Below, piece by piece: positions 7,947 through 15,577 of a stretch of 27,051 nucleotides of DNA. Made by a program: the position numbers and the translations under genes. The stretch comes from Lutibacter sp. GTDB taxonomy: Bacteria; Bacteroidota; Bacteroidia; Flavobacteriales; Flavobacteriaceae. Under the pieces are notes generated by a model. It worked only from the letters and a program-made list of their open reading frames with translations. It did no database searches and was not told the origin of the DNA. Position 1 is the stretch's first letter. Each line of letters starts with the position of its first letter. The stretch is taken from positions 1 to 27,051 of the forward strand of contig DPCK01000092.1 in assembly GCA_003516285.1 (NCBI GenBank), written 5' to 3'.

Positions 7947-8855
7947 ATGAAGAGAAGGAATTTCATACAAAAATCGACGGCTGCAACTGCTTTTTTAACG
8001 CTTGGCAGACTTTCATTGCAATCGTTTGCTTCGAAAAACACCAAACACATCACCATTTTGCACACCAATGATGTGCACAGCCATATTGATCCATTTCCAA
8101 GCACCGACAGCAGATATGCAAATCAGGGCGGTGTTGCGAGGCGGGCAACTTTGGTTGAAACTATCCGAAAAGAAAATCCGAACACCTTATTGTTAGATGC
8201 CGGAGATATTTTTCAGGGAACGCCCTATTTTAATTTTTACGGCGGTGAATTGGAATTTAAACTGATGAGTATGATGAAATACGATGCAGCAACGATTGGA
8301 AATCACGATTTCGATAATGGCATTGACGGATTATTTGCACAATTGCCACACGCGCAATTCGACTTTCTGTCGGCCAATTACGATTTTAAAAACACTGTGT
8401 TACATTCCCACGTAAAACCTTATAAAATTTTTGTGAAAGACGGTATTAAAATTGGTGTTTTTGGCCTTGGAATTGAACTTGAAGGCTTGGTTGATCCAAA
8501 AATGTACAAAGAAACTTTGTATTTGGATCCGCTTGAAATTGCACAGGATATGAGCCGAATTTTAAAAGAAGAAGAACATTGTGATTTGGTCATTTGCCTG
8601 TCCCATTTAGGCTATCACTATAAAAATGAAAAAATAAGCGACTTGGAATTGGCCTCAAAAACAAAAAATATCGATTTAATTATTGGTGGACATACCCACA
8701 CTTTTTTGCCCAAACCAACCGTTACTAAAAATAGCGTTGGCGAAAATGTATTGGTGAATCAGGTTGGCTGTTATGGTCTTAATTTAGGAAGAATAGATTT
8801 TTATTTCGACAACGATAAAAATTTAGCAAGCAAAGGAAAAAGTATCATCGTTTAA
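7947..8855 (+). CDS. 5'-nucleotidase metallophosphatase domain, Tat-exported
   Basis: This 302-residue protein is the catalytic metallophosphoesterase half of a 5'-nucleotidase. The motifs are in order: HTNDVHSH (39-46), DAGDIFQGT (84-92), GNHDFDNG (118-125), a single His in CLSHLGYH and GGHTHTF near the end, which together form the two-metal site. The N-terminus MKRRNFIQKSTAATAFLTLG is a twin-arginine signal, so the folded protein is probably exported with its metals. It lies between the gene for the C-terminal domain and guaC, with gaps of only 4 and 13 bp, which makes a nucleotide salvage operon. The split is not a frameshift, because the domains are in the opposite order and each has its own export signal. 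Confidence 0.93.
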   Translation: MKRRNFIQKSTAATAFLTLGRLSLQSFASKNTKHITILHTNDVHSHIDPFPSTDSRYANQGGVARRATLVETIRKENPNTLLLDAGDIFQGTPYFNFYGGELEFKLMSMMKYDAATIGNHDFDNGIDGLFAQLPHAQFDFLSANYDFKNTVLHSHVKPYKIFVKDGIKIGVFGLGIELEGLVDPKMYKETLYLDPLEIAQDMSRILKEEEHCDLVICLSHLGYHYKNEKISDLELASKTKNIDLIIGGHTHTFLPKPTVTKNSVGENVLVNQVGCYGLNLGRIDFYFDNDKNLASKGKSIIV

Positions 8856-8868
8856 AAAATTTAATAAA

Positions 8869-9909
8869 ATGCGCATAGAAACCGATTTAAAATTAGGATT
8901 TACAGATGTGATGATTCGTCCAAAACGATCTACATTAAGTTCCAGATCCCTGGTTAGCTTAGACAGAGATTTCACTTTTTTGCACAGCAAATATAAGTGG
9001 AGCGGCATTCCAATTATGGCCGCAAATATGGATACCGTCGGCACCTTTGAAATGGCAGCCGCATTGTCAAACCACAAGCTTTTTACGGCGATTCATAAAC
9101 ATTACTCATTGCAAAAATGGAAAGAATTTATGCAATCTGCCAGCGAAAAAATAACAGATTATATTGCCGTGAGTACAGGAATAGGATCCGCCGATTCAAA
9201 AAAATTGGCTGCCATCTTTAACCAGCATCCGCAGCTTAAATTTATTTGTATTGATGTCGCCAATGGCTATTCTGAACATTTTGTGAATTTTGTAAAAAAA
9301 ACACGAGAACAATATCCTGATAAAATAATTATGGCCGGAAATGTGGTCACCGGTGAAATGGTGGAAGAACTGTTGCTGGCAGGTGCCGATTTGATTAAAG
9401 TGGGCATTGGCCCAGGTTCTGTGTGCACCACCCGAGTTAAAACAGGTGTTGGTTATCCGCAATTATCGGCCATCATTGAATGCGCCGATGCCGCTCACGG
9501 ATTGGGCGGACAAATAGTTTCCGACGGAGGTTGTAAAATTCCGGGCGATGTGGCAAAAGCATTTGGCGGCGGCGCCGATTTTGTGATGTTGGGCGGCATG
9601 TTTGCCGGACATACCGAAAGCGGCGGAAAAATTATTGAAATTAACGGCGAAAAGTTCAAGCAATTTTACGGAATGAGTTCTGAAACTGCGATGAATAAAC
9701 ACGTTGGCGGCATTGCAGATTATAGGGCTTCTGAAGGAAAAACTGTTGAAATCCCCTATCGCGGCGCGGTTGAAAATACCGTTCAGGATATTTTGGGCGG
9801 TTTGCGTTCAACGTGCACTTATGTTGGCGCAAGCAGGTTAAAAGAACTCACAAAAAGAACCACTTTTATTCGTGTTCAAGAACAGCACAATGAAATTTTT
9901 TCGAAATAA
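8869..9909 (+). CDS. guaC: GMP reductase
   Basis: This 346-residue enzyme reduces GMP to IMP with NADPH, linking guanine nucleotides back to the purine pool. The catalytic loop GIGPGSVCTTRVKTGVGYPQ contains Cys186 and Thr188. The phosphate-binding SDGGCKIPGDVAKA and the active-site flap RASEGKTVEIPYRG follow. The sequence lacks the CBS domains of IMP dehydrogenase, and the length (about 345) is that of guaC. It follows the two 5'-nucleotidase genes in an apparent operon, so nucleotide dephosphorylation and interconversion are encoded together. A hairpin with a T-run at 9932-9979 ends the unit. Confidence 0.94.
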   Translation: MRIETDLKLGFTDVMIRPKRSTLSSRSLVSLDRDFTFLHSKYKWSGIPIMAANMDTVGTFEMAAALSNHKLFTAIHKHYSLQKWKEFMQSASEKITDYIAVSTGIGSADSKKLAAIFNQHPQLKFICIDVANGYSEHFVNFVKKTREQYPDKIIMAGNVVTGEMVEELLLAGADLIKVGIGPGSVCTTRVKTGVGYPQLSAIIECADAAHGLGGQIVSDGGCKIPGDVAKAFGGGADFVMLGGMFAGHTESGGKIIEINGEKFKQFYGMSSETAMNKHVGGIADYRASEGKTVEIPYRGAVENTVQDILGGLRSTCTYVGASRLKELTKRTTFIRVQEQHNEIFSK

Positions 9910-9931
9910 TTCTTTATAACACATCAAATTT

Positions 9932-9979
9932 AAGCAGTTTATTCGCACTAAAAATTAGTGTTCATTGCTGCTTTTTTTT
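9932..9979 (+). terminator. terminator after guaC
   Basis: Nested inverted repeats: an outer arm AAGCAG (9932-9937) pairs with CTGCTT (9968-9973) and an inner stem CACTAA pairs with TTAGTG (9946-9960). Eight T residues follow directly. It overlaps the 3' end of the convergent YhhN gene. It looks like a Rho-independent terminator for the plus strand. Confidence 0.6.
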
Positions 9980-10620
9980 GTGTCTAAAACCATAGACCTG
10001 TAAATTAAATATTGGGCAATAATATAAGTTCCCATAATTAGCACTCCAAAAATCTCTTTTGGAAGGTAAAATTTATTGATGGCCAAAAGGGTATCTGAAA
10101 TCATAAAAACGATGGCGCCAATCAACATCCAAATTGATTTGGCGGATTTGGTTTCTACATAATTAATCAGCGAAACTACCCCAAACATTGAGATTGTGAA
10201 TCCGTAAATTATGACTGGGACCAATAGTTCTCCAAGAGAATCTTTTATGGTATAAATAAGCAATGATAAAAATACGGCAAATGGAATTACGGCAGTTAAA
10301 ATGCTTAAAAACGAAACTTTTTTGATGTGCTGCGTAACTATTCTTATGAACAAAATATGCGCAATCAAAAAAGAAATCAATCCTATTTTAAAAGGTAGTT
10401 GCCCTGAATACATTAAAAACACATCTCCAAAAAAAGAAAAAATCAACGCTGTGGAATACCATTTATTTATATCAGAAACCGAGCTTGTGTACAAGAACAA
10501 AAGTGCCAACATCACAAAAGGCTTAAATACGTAGAGCAGGCTTTCAATCTTAAAGATAATTCCTAAGAGGTCCAAAACAGAAACCAATATAAATGCAAAA
10601 AGCGCAATTTTTTTAACCAT
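9955..10620 (-). CDS. YhhN family membrane protein (lysoplasmalogenase-like)
   Basis: This 221-residue integral membrane protein has about seven or eight hydrophobic segments and belongs to the YhhN/TMEM86 family. Some members hydrolyse the vinyl-ether bond of lysoplasmalogens. The family's two conserved acidic motifs are present: FSFFGDVFLMYSG near residue 65 and MISDTLLAINKFY near residue 175. The start lies 13 bp after the stop of the 12-haem cytochrome gene on the same strand, so the two are probably cotranscribed. No functional link between them is obvious. The substrate in this organism is unknown. Confidence 0.8.
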   Translation of the reverse strand: MVKKIALFAFILVSVLDLLGIIFKIESLLYVFKPFVMLALLFLYTSSVSDINKWYSTALIFSFFGDVFLMYSGQLPFKIGLISFLIAHILFIRIVTQHIKKVSFLSILTAVIPFAVFLSLLIYTIKDSLGELLVPVIIYGFTISMFGVVSLINYVETKSAKSIWMLIGAIVFMISDTLLAINKFYLPKEIFGVLIMGTYIIAQYLIYRSMVLDTKKSSNEH

Positions 10621-10633
10621 TTTAAAAGTTATA

Positions 10634-12529
10634 TTAATTCCAGCTTGGCAATATACAACTTTTGCTTAATTTATTTAACAAAGGTTTTAGGCCGTCAACC
10701 AAACTTTGCTTCATTACTTCAGAATCATCTTTGTGGCATTGCAAACAAGCGCCAACCAGCAATAATTGCTTTTGTTCATTAACAGTGAATGGCCTAAAAT
10801 CAAGTCTGGTTGAATTGATCACCCCTTTTTTTGGTGCAGTTAAAAAAGGAATCCAGGCATCTTCAGGCAAATTATCGTTTGGGTTATTTGCATATTCCGG
10901 CGTAAATTTCCATTTTCCCTTGCCGTTTTTAACATCATATTCCAATTTACCGTTTCCGTAACCCAAAGTAGCCGAATTTACGTGGCACGACTTGCAATCG
11001 CGCACGCTTTTGGTGGTGGTATGAGGAGAATTTGCAGCATATAATCTATGGAAAGACACATCCTTTCCAATTTCTTTGCCGGCAAAACTTCCCTTGTCAA
11101 TTGTTAAAATCATTCCCGGAATGGCAGGTTCAATCAGTCTTTTATTTTTAGATTCCCTAACGCCCATTGCTGGTGGCGACGAAGAAAATTCTGCCACATG
11201 TTCTCTCCACTGCCCTTTTCCATATTTTTTATCCAATAAATCAAAAGCGCGTGGCTCATCTTTATCGAATTCATTATGGCAACCAATGCAACGTGAGGTC
11301 CACGAGGAATGGCAAGTGGCACAACTTACATTTTTATGCGCATTGTCTCGGGAACAAATTTCCGACTGCGGTTTTAACTCGTGAATTTTTCCGTCCTTTT
11401 TACCGATTAAAAATGCTTTTCCCAAGGAATCCAAATAAGTATTCACCAATGGATGCTTGTCTTTTTTAACCGTTATCATTTGCTTGTCGGTATGTTTATA
11501 ATCCCGATGCAAGAAAACCAGCAAACTTTCTGCATCCAGTTTGCTGTAGGTGGTTGTGGTTGGTTTGTCTTTAAAATGACAATCGGAGCATTGCAGTTTT
11601 ACGGCTTGTTCTGCGTGCGCATATTTTTTTCCGTCGCCCATAACTTCGTGTGAGGAATGGCAATCGACACACAACAAACCTTTGTTATGATGCAAATCTT
11701 CTCCTATATATTTATAAATGCGTTTGTCTTCAGAAATTTTATAGCCCTTTTTCTGAACAATATCCTTTTCATCCAACACCGTTTCCTGCCAGCCTTCATA
11801 ATTGGTTGAAATTCTGCTGGATCGGCTGTGGCAGCCATAACAATGTTCATTTTTTACAAATATATTTGTGGCAGGATGAAATTTTGGCAAAACTTTTTTA
11901 TTTGAACTTAAATACTTTTGCAAATCTTTTTTCGCTTCATCAGAATAATTTAAATGACAGGCATTGCAACCTCCGCCCCTGCTCATTTGCGTAATTTCAC
12001 CAAATTCCGTTTTTTCCGCCCCCAAATGGCAATTGGCGCATAAATCCCTGATGTGTTTATCGGCTGCTGAGTTTTTAATATCTTTGATATGATAATGTTT
12101 GTCGGGAGAATCAGCTTCGCCAAAAATGTATTTATCCACAGCAACCAAACCGCTGTTGGTGGTCATCAAAGAATTTTCGATTCTAGCCAATTCATTTGGA
12201 TGGCATTTTCCGCAGGTGTCTTTGGCATCGGCCAAATTTCCGGGAATTAATACCATTCCTTTATGTGAATCATCTTTATCTAAAGTGTTGGGATTTCCCA
12301 AATGGCAACTTATACAACCTATGAGCTCCGGATTGTGATAATCAGAATCTCCTTTTGTGCCCACGTGACAGTTTTGGCAAGATTCTTTACCTATATTCTC
12401 AATTTTGATATACTTTCCTTCTTCAACAAAGCTTTTCTGAAAATAATTTTTATTATTTAAAATGAATAAAACGATAAGCATCGCAAAAACTATGGTAAAA
12501 CCGGCAATCCTGATGTGTTTTATTTTCAT
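10634..12529 (-). CDS. twelve-haem membrane-anchored cytochrome c
   Basis: This 631-residue protein contains twelve CxxCH haem-binding motifs, spread from about residue 51 to residue 600: CQNCH, CISCH, CGKCH, CANCH, CNACH, CYGCH, CVDCH, CSDCH, CATCH, CIGCH, CKSCH and CLQCH. A hydrophobic segment at about residues 8-25 without an obvious cleavage site suggests a signal anchor, so the haem domain would be periplasmic. Abundant extra histidines could be distal ligands. It does not match octahaem tetrathionate reductase or NrfA by length or haem count. It is divergent from a Psr/Phs-like molybdoenzyme operon and is likely its electron donor or acceptor. The specific reaction is not assigned. Confidence 0.85.
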   Translation of the reverse strand: MKIKHIRIAGFTIVFAMLIVLFILNNKNYFQKSFVEEGKYIKIENIGKESCQNCHVGTKGDSDYHNPELIGCISCHLGNPNTLDKDDSHKGMVLIPGNLADAKDTCGKCHPNELARIENSLMTTNSGLVAVDKYIFGEADSPDKHYHIKDIKNSAADKHIRDLCANCHLGAEKTEFGEITQMSRGGGCNACHLNYSDEAKKDLQKYLSSNKKVLPKFHPATNIFVKNEHCYGCHSRSSRISTNYEGWQETVLDEKDIVQKKGYKISEDKRIYKYIGEDLHHNKGLLCVDCHSSHEVMGDGKKYAHAEQAVKLQCSDCHFKDKPTTTTYSKLDAESLLVFLHRDYKHTDKQMITVKKDKHPLVNTYLDSLGKAFLIGKKDGKIHELKPQSEICSRDNAHKNVSCATCHSSWTSRCIGCHNEFDKDEPRAFDLLDKKYGKGQWREHVAEFSSSPPAMGVRESKNKRLIEPAIPGMILTIDKGSFAGKEIGKDVSFHRLYAANSPHTTTKSVRDCKSCHVNSATLGYGNGKLEYDVKNGKGKWKFTPEYANNPNDNLPEDAWIPFLTAPKKGVINSTRLDFRPFTVNEQKQLLLVGACLQCHKDDSEVMKQSLVDGLKPLLNKLSKSCILPSWN

Positions 12530-12545
12530 TTGTACAGTTATGAAA

Positions 12546-12577
12546 CAAATTTACGATAAATAAAATTTAAGTACCAA
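12546..12577 (-). promoter_or_regulatory. promoter of the 12-haem cytochrome gene
   Basis: The minus strand reads TTG (12577-12575), a 21-bp spacer and TAAATTTG (12553-12546), fitting the Bacteroidota consensus. The leader would be only about 13 nt before the ATG at 12529. The -33 box lies inside the left arm of the inverted repeat 12566-12600. Confidence 0.55.
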
Positions 12578-12600
12578 AAGCAAAATAATTGGTACCTAAA
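12566..12600. promoter_or_regulatory. inverted repeat over the cytochrome -33 region (possible operator)
   Basis: The arms TTTAAGTACCAA (12566-12577) and TTGGTACCTAAA (12589-12600) pair at 11 of 12 positions around an 11-bp spacer. The centre (12583) lies 33.5 bp upstream of the centre of the cytochrome -7 box. The motif is different from the GTAAC-N4-GTTAC palindromes nearby, so a second regulator is possible. Confidence 0.5.
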
Positions 12601-12638
12601 ATATAATATGTTTTAAAAGAGAATATTAGCTTGGTAAT

Positions 12639-12652
12639 GCAACTTTTGTCAC
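12639..12652. promoter_or_regulatory. weak Crp/Fnr-type site in the divergent region
   Basis: GCAACTTTTGTCAC matches the main palindrome GTAACATTTGTTAC at 11 of 14 positions and keeps the 5-4-5 layout. It lies 44 bp from the main site, centre to centre, four helical turns, and could serve the divergent cytochrome promoter. It could also be chance. Confidence 0.35.
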
Positions 12653-12682
12653 ATATATAATATTGAATTTCAGCTTGTTAAA

Positions 12683-12696
12683 GTAACATTTGTTAC
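12683..12696. promoter_or_regulatory. Crp/Fnr-type operator, distal site of the molybdoenzyme promoter
   Basis: GTAACATTTGTTAC is a perfect palindrome with 6-bp arms and a TT centre. It follows the 5-4-5 layout of Crp/Fnr sites and the GTA-N8-TAC form of NtcA sites. The identical 14-mer occurs at 19278-19291 before the tandem rhodaneses. Its centre is about 72 bp upstream of the predicted transcription start. Confidence 0.75.
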
Positions 12697-12714
12697 TGCA
12701 TTTTGCGGTATTTA

Positions 12715-12728
12715 ATGACATTTATCAC
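12715..12728. promoter_or_regulatory. Crp/Fnr-type operator, proximal site of the molybdoenzyme promoter
   Basis: ATGACATTTATCAC is an imperfect palindrome whose exact reverse complement occurs at 19322-19335. Its centre is 33.0 bp upstream of the centre of the -7 box, near -40 from the start of transcription, the class II activator position. It is 32 bp, or three helical turns, from the distal site. Confidence 0.7.
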
Positions 12729-12750
12729 CCAATAAGCCTCTATCTGTAAA

Positions 12751-12758
12751 TACCTTTA
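12751..12758 (+). promoter_or_regulatory. -7 box of the molybdoenzyme operon
   Basis: TACCTTTA differs from the -7 consensus TAnnTTTG only in the last base. No -33 TTG lies at the usual distance, and the proximal operator covers the position instead, as expected for an activator-dependent promoter. The leader would be about 32 nt. Confidence 0.5.
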
Positions 12759-12793
12759 CACCCGAAATAAATTAGAAATAAATTATCATACTT

Positions 12794-15037
12794 ATGACTA
12801 CTTCAAGAAGAAAATTTATCAAAATTTCTGCTTTAGGTTTAGGGGCTGTGGCAGCATCAACAACTGCCATAAATATGTTTGGATCCAATTCAACTATTGA
12901 TGAATTGGTTAAAAAAAATGTTTCCAAAAAATTTAAAAGAACTGCCACCTATTGCGAAGTTTGTTTTTGGAAGTGTGCCGCCTGGACCTATACAAATGAA
13001 GACGGAGAGATTAAAAAAATTATTGGTAACGAAGACGATTCTCATTGTTACGGACGCTTATGTCCGAGAGGAACCGGAGGCGTTGGGATGTATAATGATG
13101 AAGACCGACTTAGAACGCCTTTGATAAGAACCACCGTAAATGGCGAACAAACTTTCAGAAAAGCAAGTTGGAATGAAGCCCTTGATTTAATCGCCTCAAA
13201 ATTTAAAGGCATTAAAGAAACCTATGGCGCAGAAGCTGTTGCTTTAATAAAACACGGAGCCCCTGGTTCACATCTGGAACATTTATTCAAAGCTTTTGGA
13301 TCAGACACCATTGCCGAGCCAGCTTATGCACAATGCAGAGGACCACGTGAAACAGGCTTCAACTTAACTTTTGGTTCTTGGGTTGGATCACCGGAACCTA
13401 CAGATATCAGAGACACAAAATGTTTGGTGCTGATAGGTTCACACATCGGTGAAAATATGCACAACTCCCAAGTTCAGGAAATGTCGGATGCCATTGACAA
13501 TGGCGCCACCATTATTACGGTAGATCCAAGACTTTCTACCGCAGCAAGCAAATCAAAATTTTGGCTTGCGATTAAACCTGCCACCGATATCGCTTTAATG
13601 CTTTCTTGGATGAATGTATTAATTGAAGAAAGCATTTATGATAAAGAATACATCAATAAATATGCAACAGGTTTTGATGAATTAAAAAAACACGTGAGCC
13701 AATTCACTCCAGAATGGGCTTACGGAATTACCACCATAAAACCTGAAGTGATCAGAGAAACTGCAAGGGCTATGGCAAATGCGGCTCCTTCGGTCATTAT
13801 TCATCCCGGCCGCCACGTGGTTTGGTACGGTGATGATTCCCAAAGAGCAAGAGCTGTGGCCATTTTAAATGCCTTATTGGGTTCTTGGGGAAGACGTGGC
13901 GGATTCTACTTTAAAGAAGCTGCTAAAGTTCCAAATTTTCCTGCGCCGGCTTACCCGGAACCAAAATGGGGATGGAAAGAAATTGGTGAAAAATATCCGC
14001 TTGCGCAAATGGGAATTACCACTGAAGTGATGAAATGCGCATTACCAGATAAAAACAATAAGTTTCCAGTAAAAGCATTAATGGTAGCAGGCACAAACAT
14101 CACCAAAGCGATACCGAACAAAAAATTATTGGAAGATGCTATTGATGCATTAGATTTTATGGTCGTTGTTGACACAATGCCAATGGATGTCACCGGTTAT
14201 GCCGATGTTATTTTGCCGGAATGCACTTATTTAGAGCGTTATGATGATATTCGTTCAGCAACCAACAGAGAACCTTCCATTGCGGTTAGAATTCCTGCTG
14301 TTGAACCAAAATACGAATCAAAACCTGCTTGGTGGATGGCCAAACAAATTGGTGAACGCTTAGGTTTGGGCGATTATTTTAACTACGATGATTTCAAAGA
14401 AGTGATTGAGTGGCAGTTAAAAGAAATGGGAACTTCATTAGAAGAAATGGAAAAAATTGGCGTAAAAAATTATCCGCGCAAATCTGGACCAATGTATTTA
14501 AATGAAGATGAAACATATCATTTCCCTACAGATAACGGAAAAATTCATCTTTATTCCCAGGAATTAAAGGATTTGGGATTTGATCCTTTGCCAAATTATA
14601 CAAAACATCCCGAACCGCCCCAAGGTTTTTACAGATTAAACTATGGAAGAGCACCAATGCACACTTTCAGCAGAACGGTAAACAATCCAAATTTAAACGA
14701 CTTGAAAAAAGAAAATGACCTATGGGTAAATCCGAAAGTTGCCAGAATCATTGGTTTAAAATCGGGACAGGAAGTTTGGCTAAAAAATCAAGATGACATT
14801 ATTTCTTCATTTTCCATCAAAGTGAGAGTTACCGAAAGAGTTCGTTGGGATTCTGTTTATATGGTGCACGGCTTCGGACATCAAAATAAAAAATTAACAC
14901 GAGCCAACGGAAAAGGCATAAACGATACGGAACTAATTTCAAAAGTTTTCACCGATCCAATTATGGGCGGAACCGGAATGCGAGGAAATTTTGTTGCCAT
15001 TATAACTGAAAACCCTTATAAAAATACCGAGATATGA
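12794..15037 (+). CDS. Tat-exported molybdopterin oxidoreductase, Psr/Phs-like catalytic subunit
   Basis: This 747-residue protein is a catalytic subunit of the DMSO-reductase family, closest in type to polysulfide/thiosulfate reductases (PsrA/PhsA). MTTSRRKFIKISALGLG is a twin-arginine signal, so the active site is periplasmic. A [4Fe-4S] cluster is bound by Cys54, Cys57, Cys61 and Cys90. Cys181, in PAYAQCRGPRETG, is at the position of the molybdenum ligand; cysteine there is typical of sulfur and nitrate enzymes and unlike the serine of DMSO reductase. Two MGD cofactors are expected. It begins the operon with a four-cluster ferredoxin, NrfD, YeeE pair and rhodaneses, which argues for an inorganic sulfur substrate. 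Tetrathionate or arsenate cannot be excluded, nor can the oxidative direction. Confidence 0.9.
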   Translation: MTTSRRKFIKISALGLGAVAASTTAINMFGSNSTIDELVKKNVSKKFKRTATYCEVCFWKCAAWTYTNEDGEIKKIIGNEDDSHCYGRLCPRGTGGVGMYNDEDRLRTPLIRTTVNGEQTFRKASWNEALDLIASKFKGIKETYGAEAVALIKHGAPGSHLEHLFKAFGSDTIAEPAYAQCRGPRETGFNLTFGSWVGSPEPTDIRDTKCLVLIGSHIGENMHNSQVQEMSDAIDNGATIITVDPRLSTAASKSKFWLAIKPATDIALMLSWMNVLIEESIYDKEYINKYATGFDELKKHVSQFTPEWAYGITTIKPEVIRETARAMANAAPSVIIHPGRHVVWYGDDSQRARAVAILNALLGSWGRRGGFYFKEAAKVPNFPAPAYPEPKWGWKEIGEKYPLAQMGITTEVMKCALPDKNNKFPVKALMVAGTNITKAIPNKKLLEDAIDALDFMVVVDTMPMDVTGYADVILPECTYLERYDDIRSATNREPSIAVRIPAVEPKYESKPAWWMAKQIGERLGLGDYFNYDDFKEVIEWQLKEMGTSLEEMEKIGVKNYPRKSGPMYLNEDETYHFPTDNGKIHLYSQELKDLGFDPLPNYTKHPEPPQGFYRLNYGRAPMHTFSRTVNNPNLNDLKKENDLWVNPKVARIIGLKSGQEVWLKNQDDIISSFSIKVRVTERVRWDSVYMVHGFGHQNKKLTRANGKGINDTELISKVFTDPIMGGTGMRGNFVAIITENPYKNTEI

Positions 15038-15567
15038 GATATGCAATGGTAATTGACACCCTAAAATGTGTCGGATGTAGTGATTGCGTTGTTGCTTGTC
15101 AAACCGAAAACGATGTGCCTATTGGGTTTTGCAGAGATTGGATTACAGAAACCGTAAATGGTTCCTATCCAAACTTGGATTTGGAATTAAAATCTGAAAG
15201 ATGCAACCATTGCGACAATGCGCCTTGCGTAAGATGTTGCCCAACTGGCGCAAGTCATATTGGCGATGGCGGAATCGTTTTGGTCACTGCCAATGAATGT
15301 ATTGGTTGCGGCGCTTGCATAGAATCGTGTCCTTACGATGCACGTTACCAACATCCTGATGGTTATGTAGATAAATGCACCTTCTGTCATCATCGATTGG
15401 AAAAAGGACAACTACCTGCTTGTGTATCTGTTTGTCCAACAAAATGTATGTATTTCGGAGATTTAGACAATCCGAATAGCGAAGTTTCACAATTGCTAAA
15501 AAACAGAAAACACAAAACATTGGCTCCTGAAGCAGGAACCAATCCACACGTTTTTTACTTAATTTAA
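15034..15567 (+). CDS. four-cluster ferredoxin subunit (PsrB/NrfC-like)
   Basis: This 177-residue protein carries electrons between the molybdoenzyme and the membrane subunit. Four sets of cysteines for [4Fe-4S] clusters are visible: Cys12/15/18/22, Cys57/60/65/69, Cys89/92/95/99 and Cys115/118/130/134, with two additional cysteines at 68 and 138. It has no signal peptide, as expected for a subunit exported with its Tat partner. The start overlaps the stop of the preceding gene in ATGA, so translation is coupled. NrfD follows after 10 bp. The protein has the length and cluster layout of PsrB. Confidence 0.93.
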   Translation: MRYAMVIDTLKCVGCSDCVVACQTENDVPIGFCRDWITETVNGSYPNLDLELKSERCNHCDNAPCVRCCPTGASHIGDGGIVLVTANECIGCGACIESCPYDARYQHPDGYVDKCTFCHHRLEKGQLPACVSVCPTKCMYFGDLDNPNSEVSQLLKNRKHKTLAPEAGTNPHVFYLI

Positions 15568-15577
15568 TATTAAAATT

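Noticed and set aside
7178..8855. Frameshifted single 5'-nucleotidase gene
   Set aside because: The domains are in reverse order compared with UshA, each has its own export signal and its own stop and start, so a frameshift cannot explain them.
11650..11994. Open frame of 114 codons on the plus strand opposite the cytochrome gene
   Set aside because: It lies fully within the 12-haem cytochrome coding sequence, has no recognisable family and a cysteine-rich composition caused by the haem motifs on the other strand.
10634..12529. Thirteenth haem site at CSRDNAH in the cytochrome
   Set aside because: The motif is C-x5-H with one cysteine only. It lacks the second thioether cysteine, so it is not counted.
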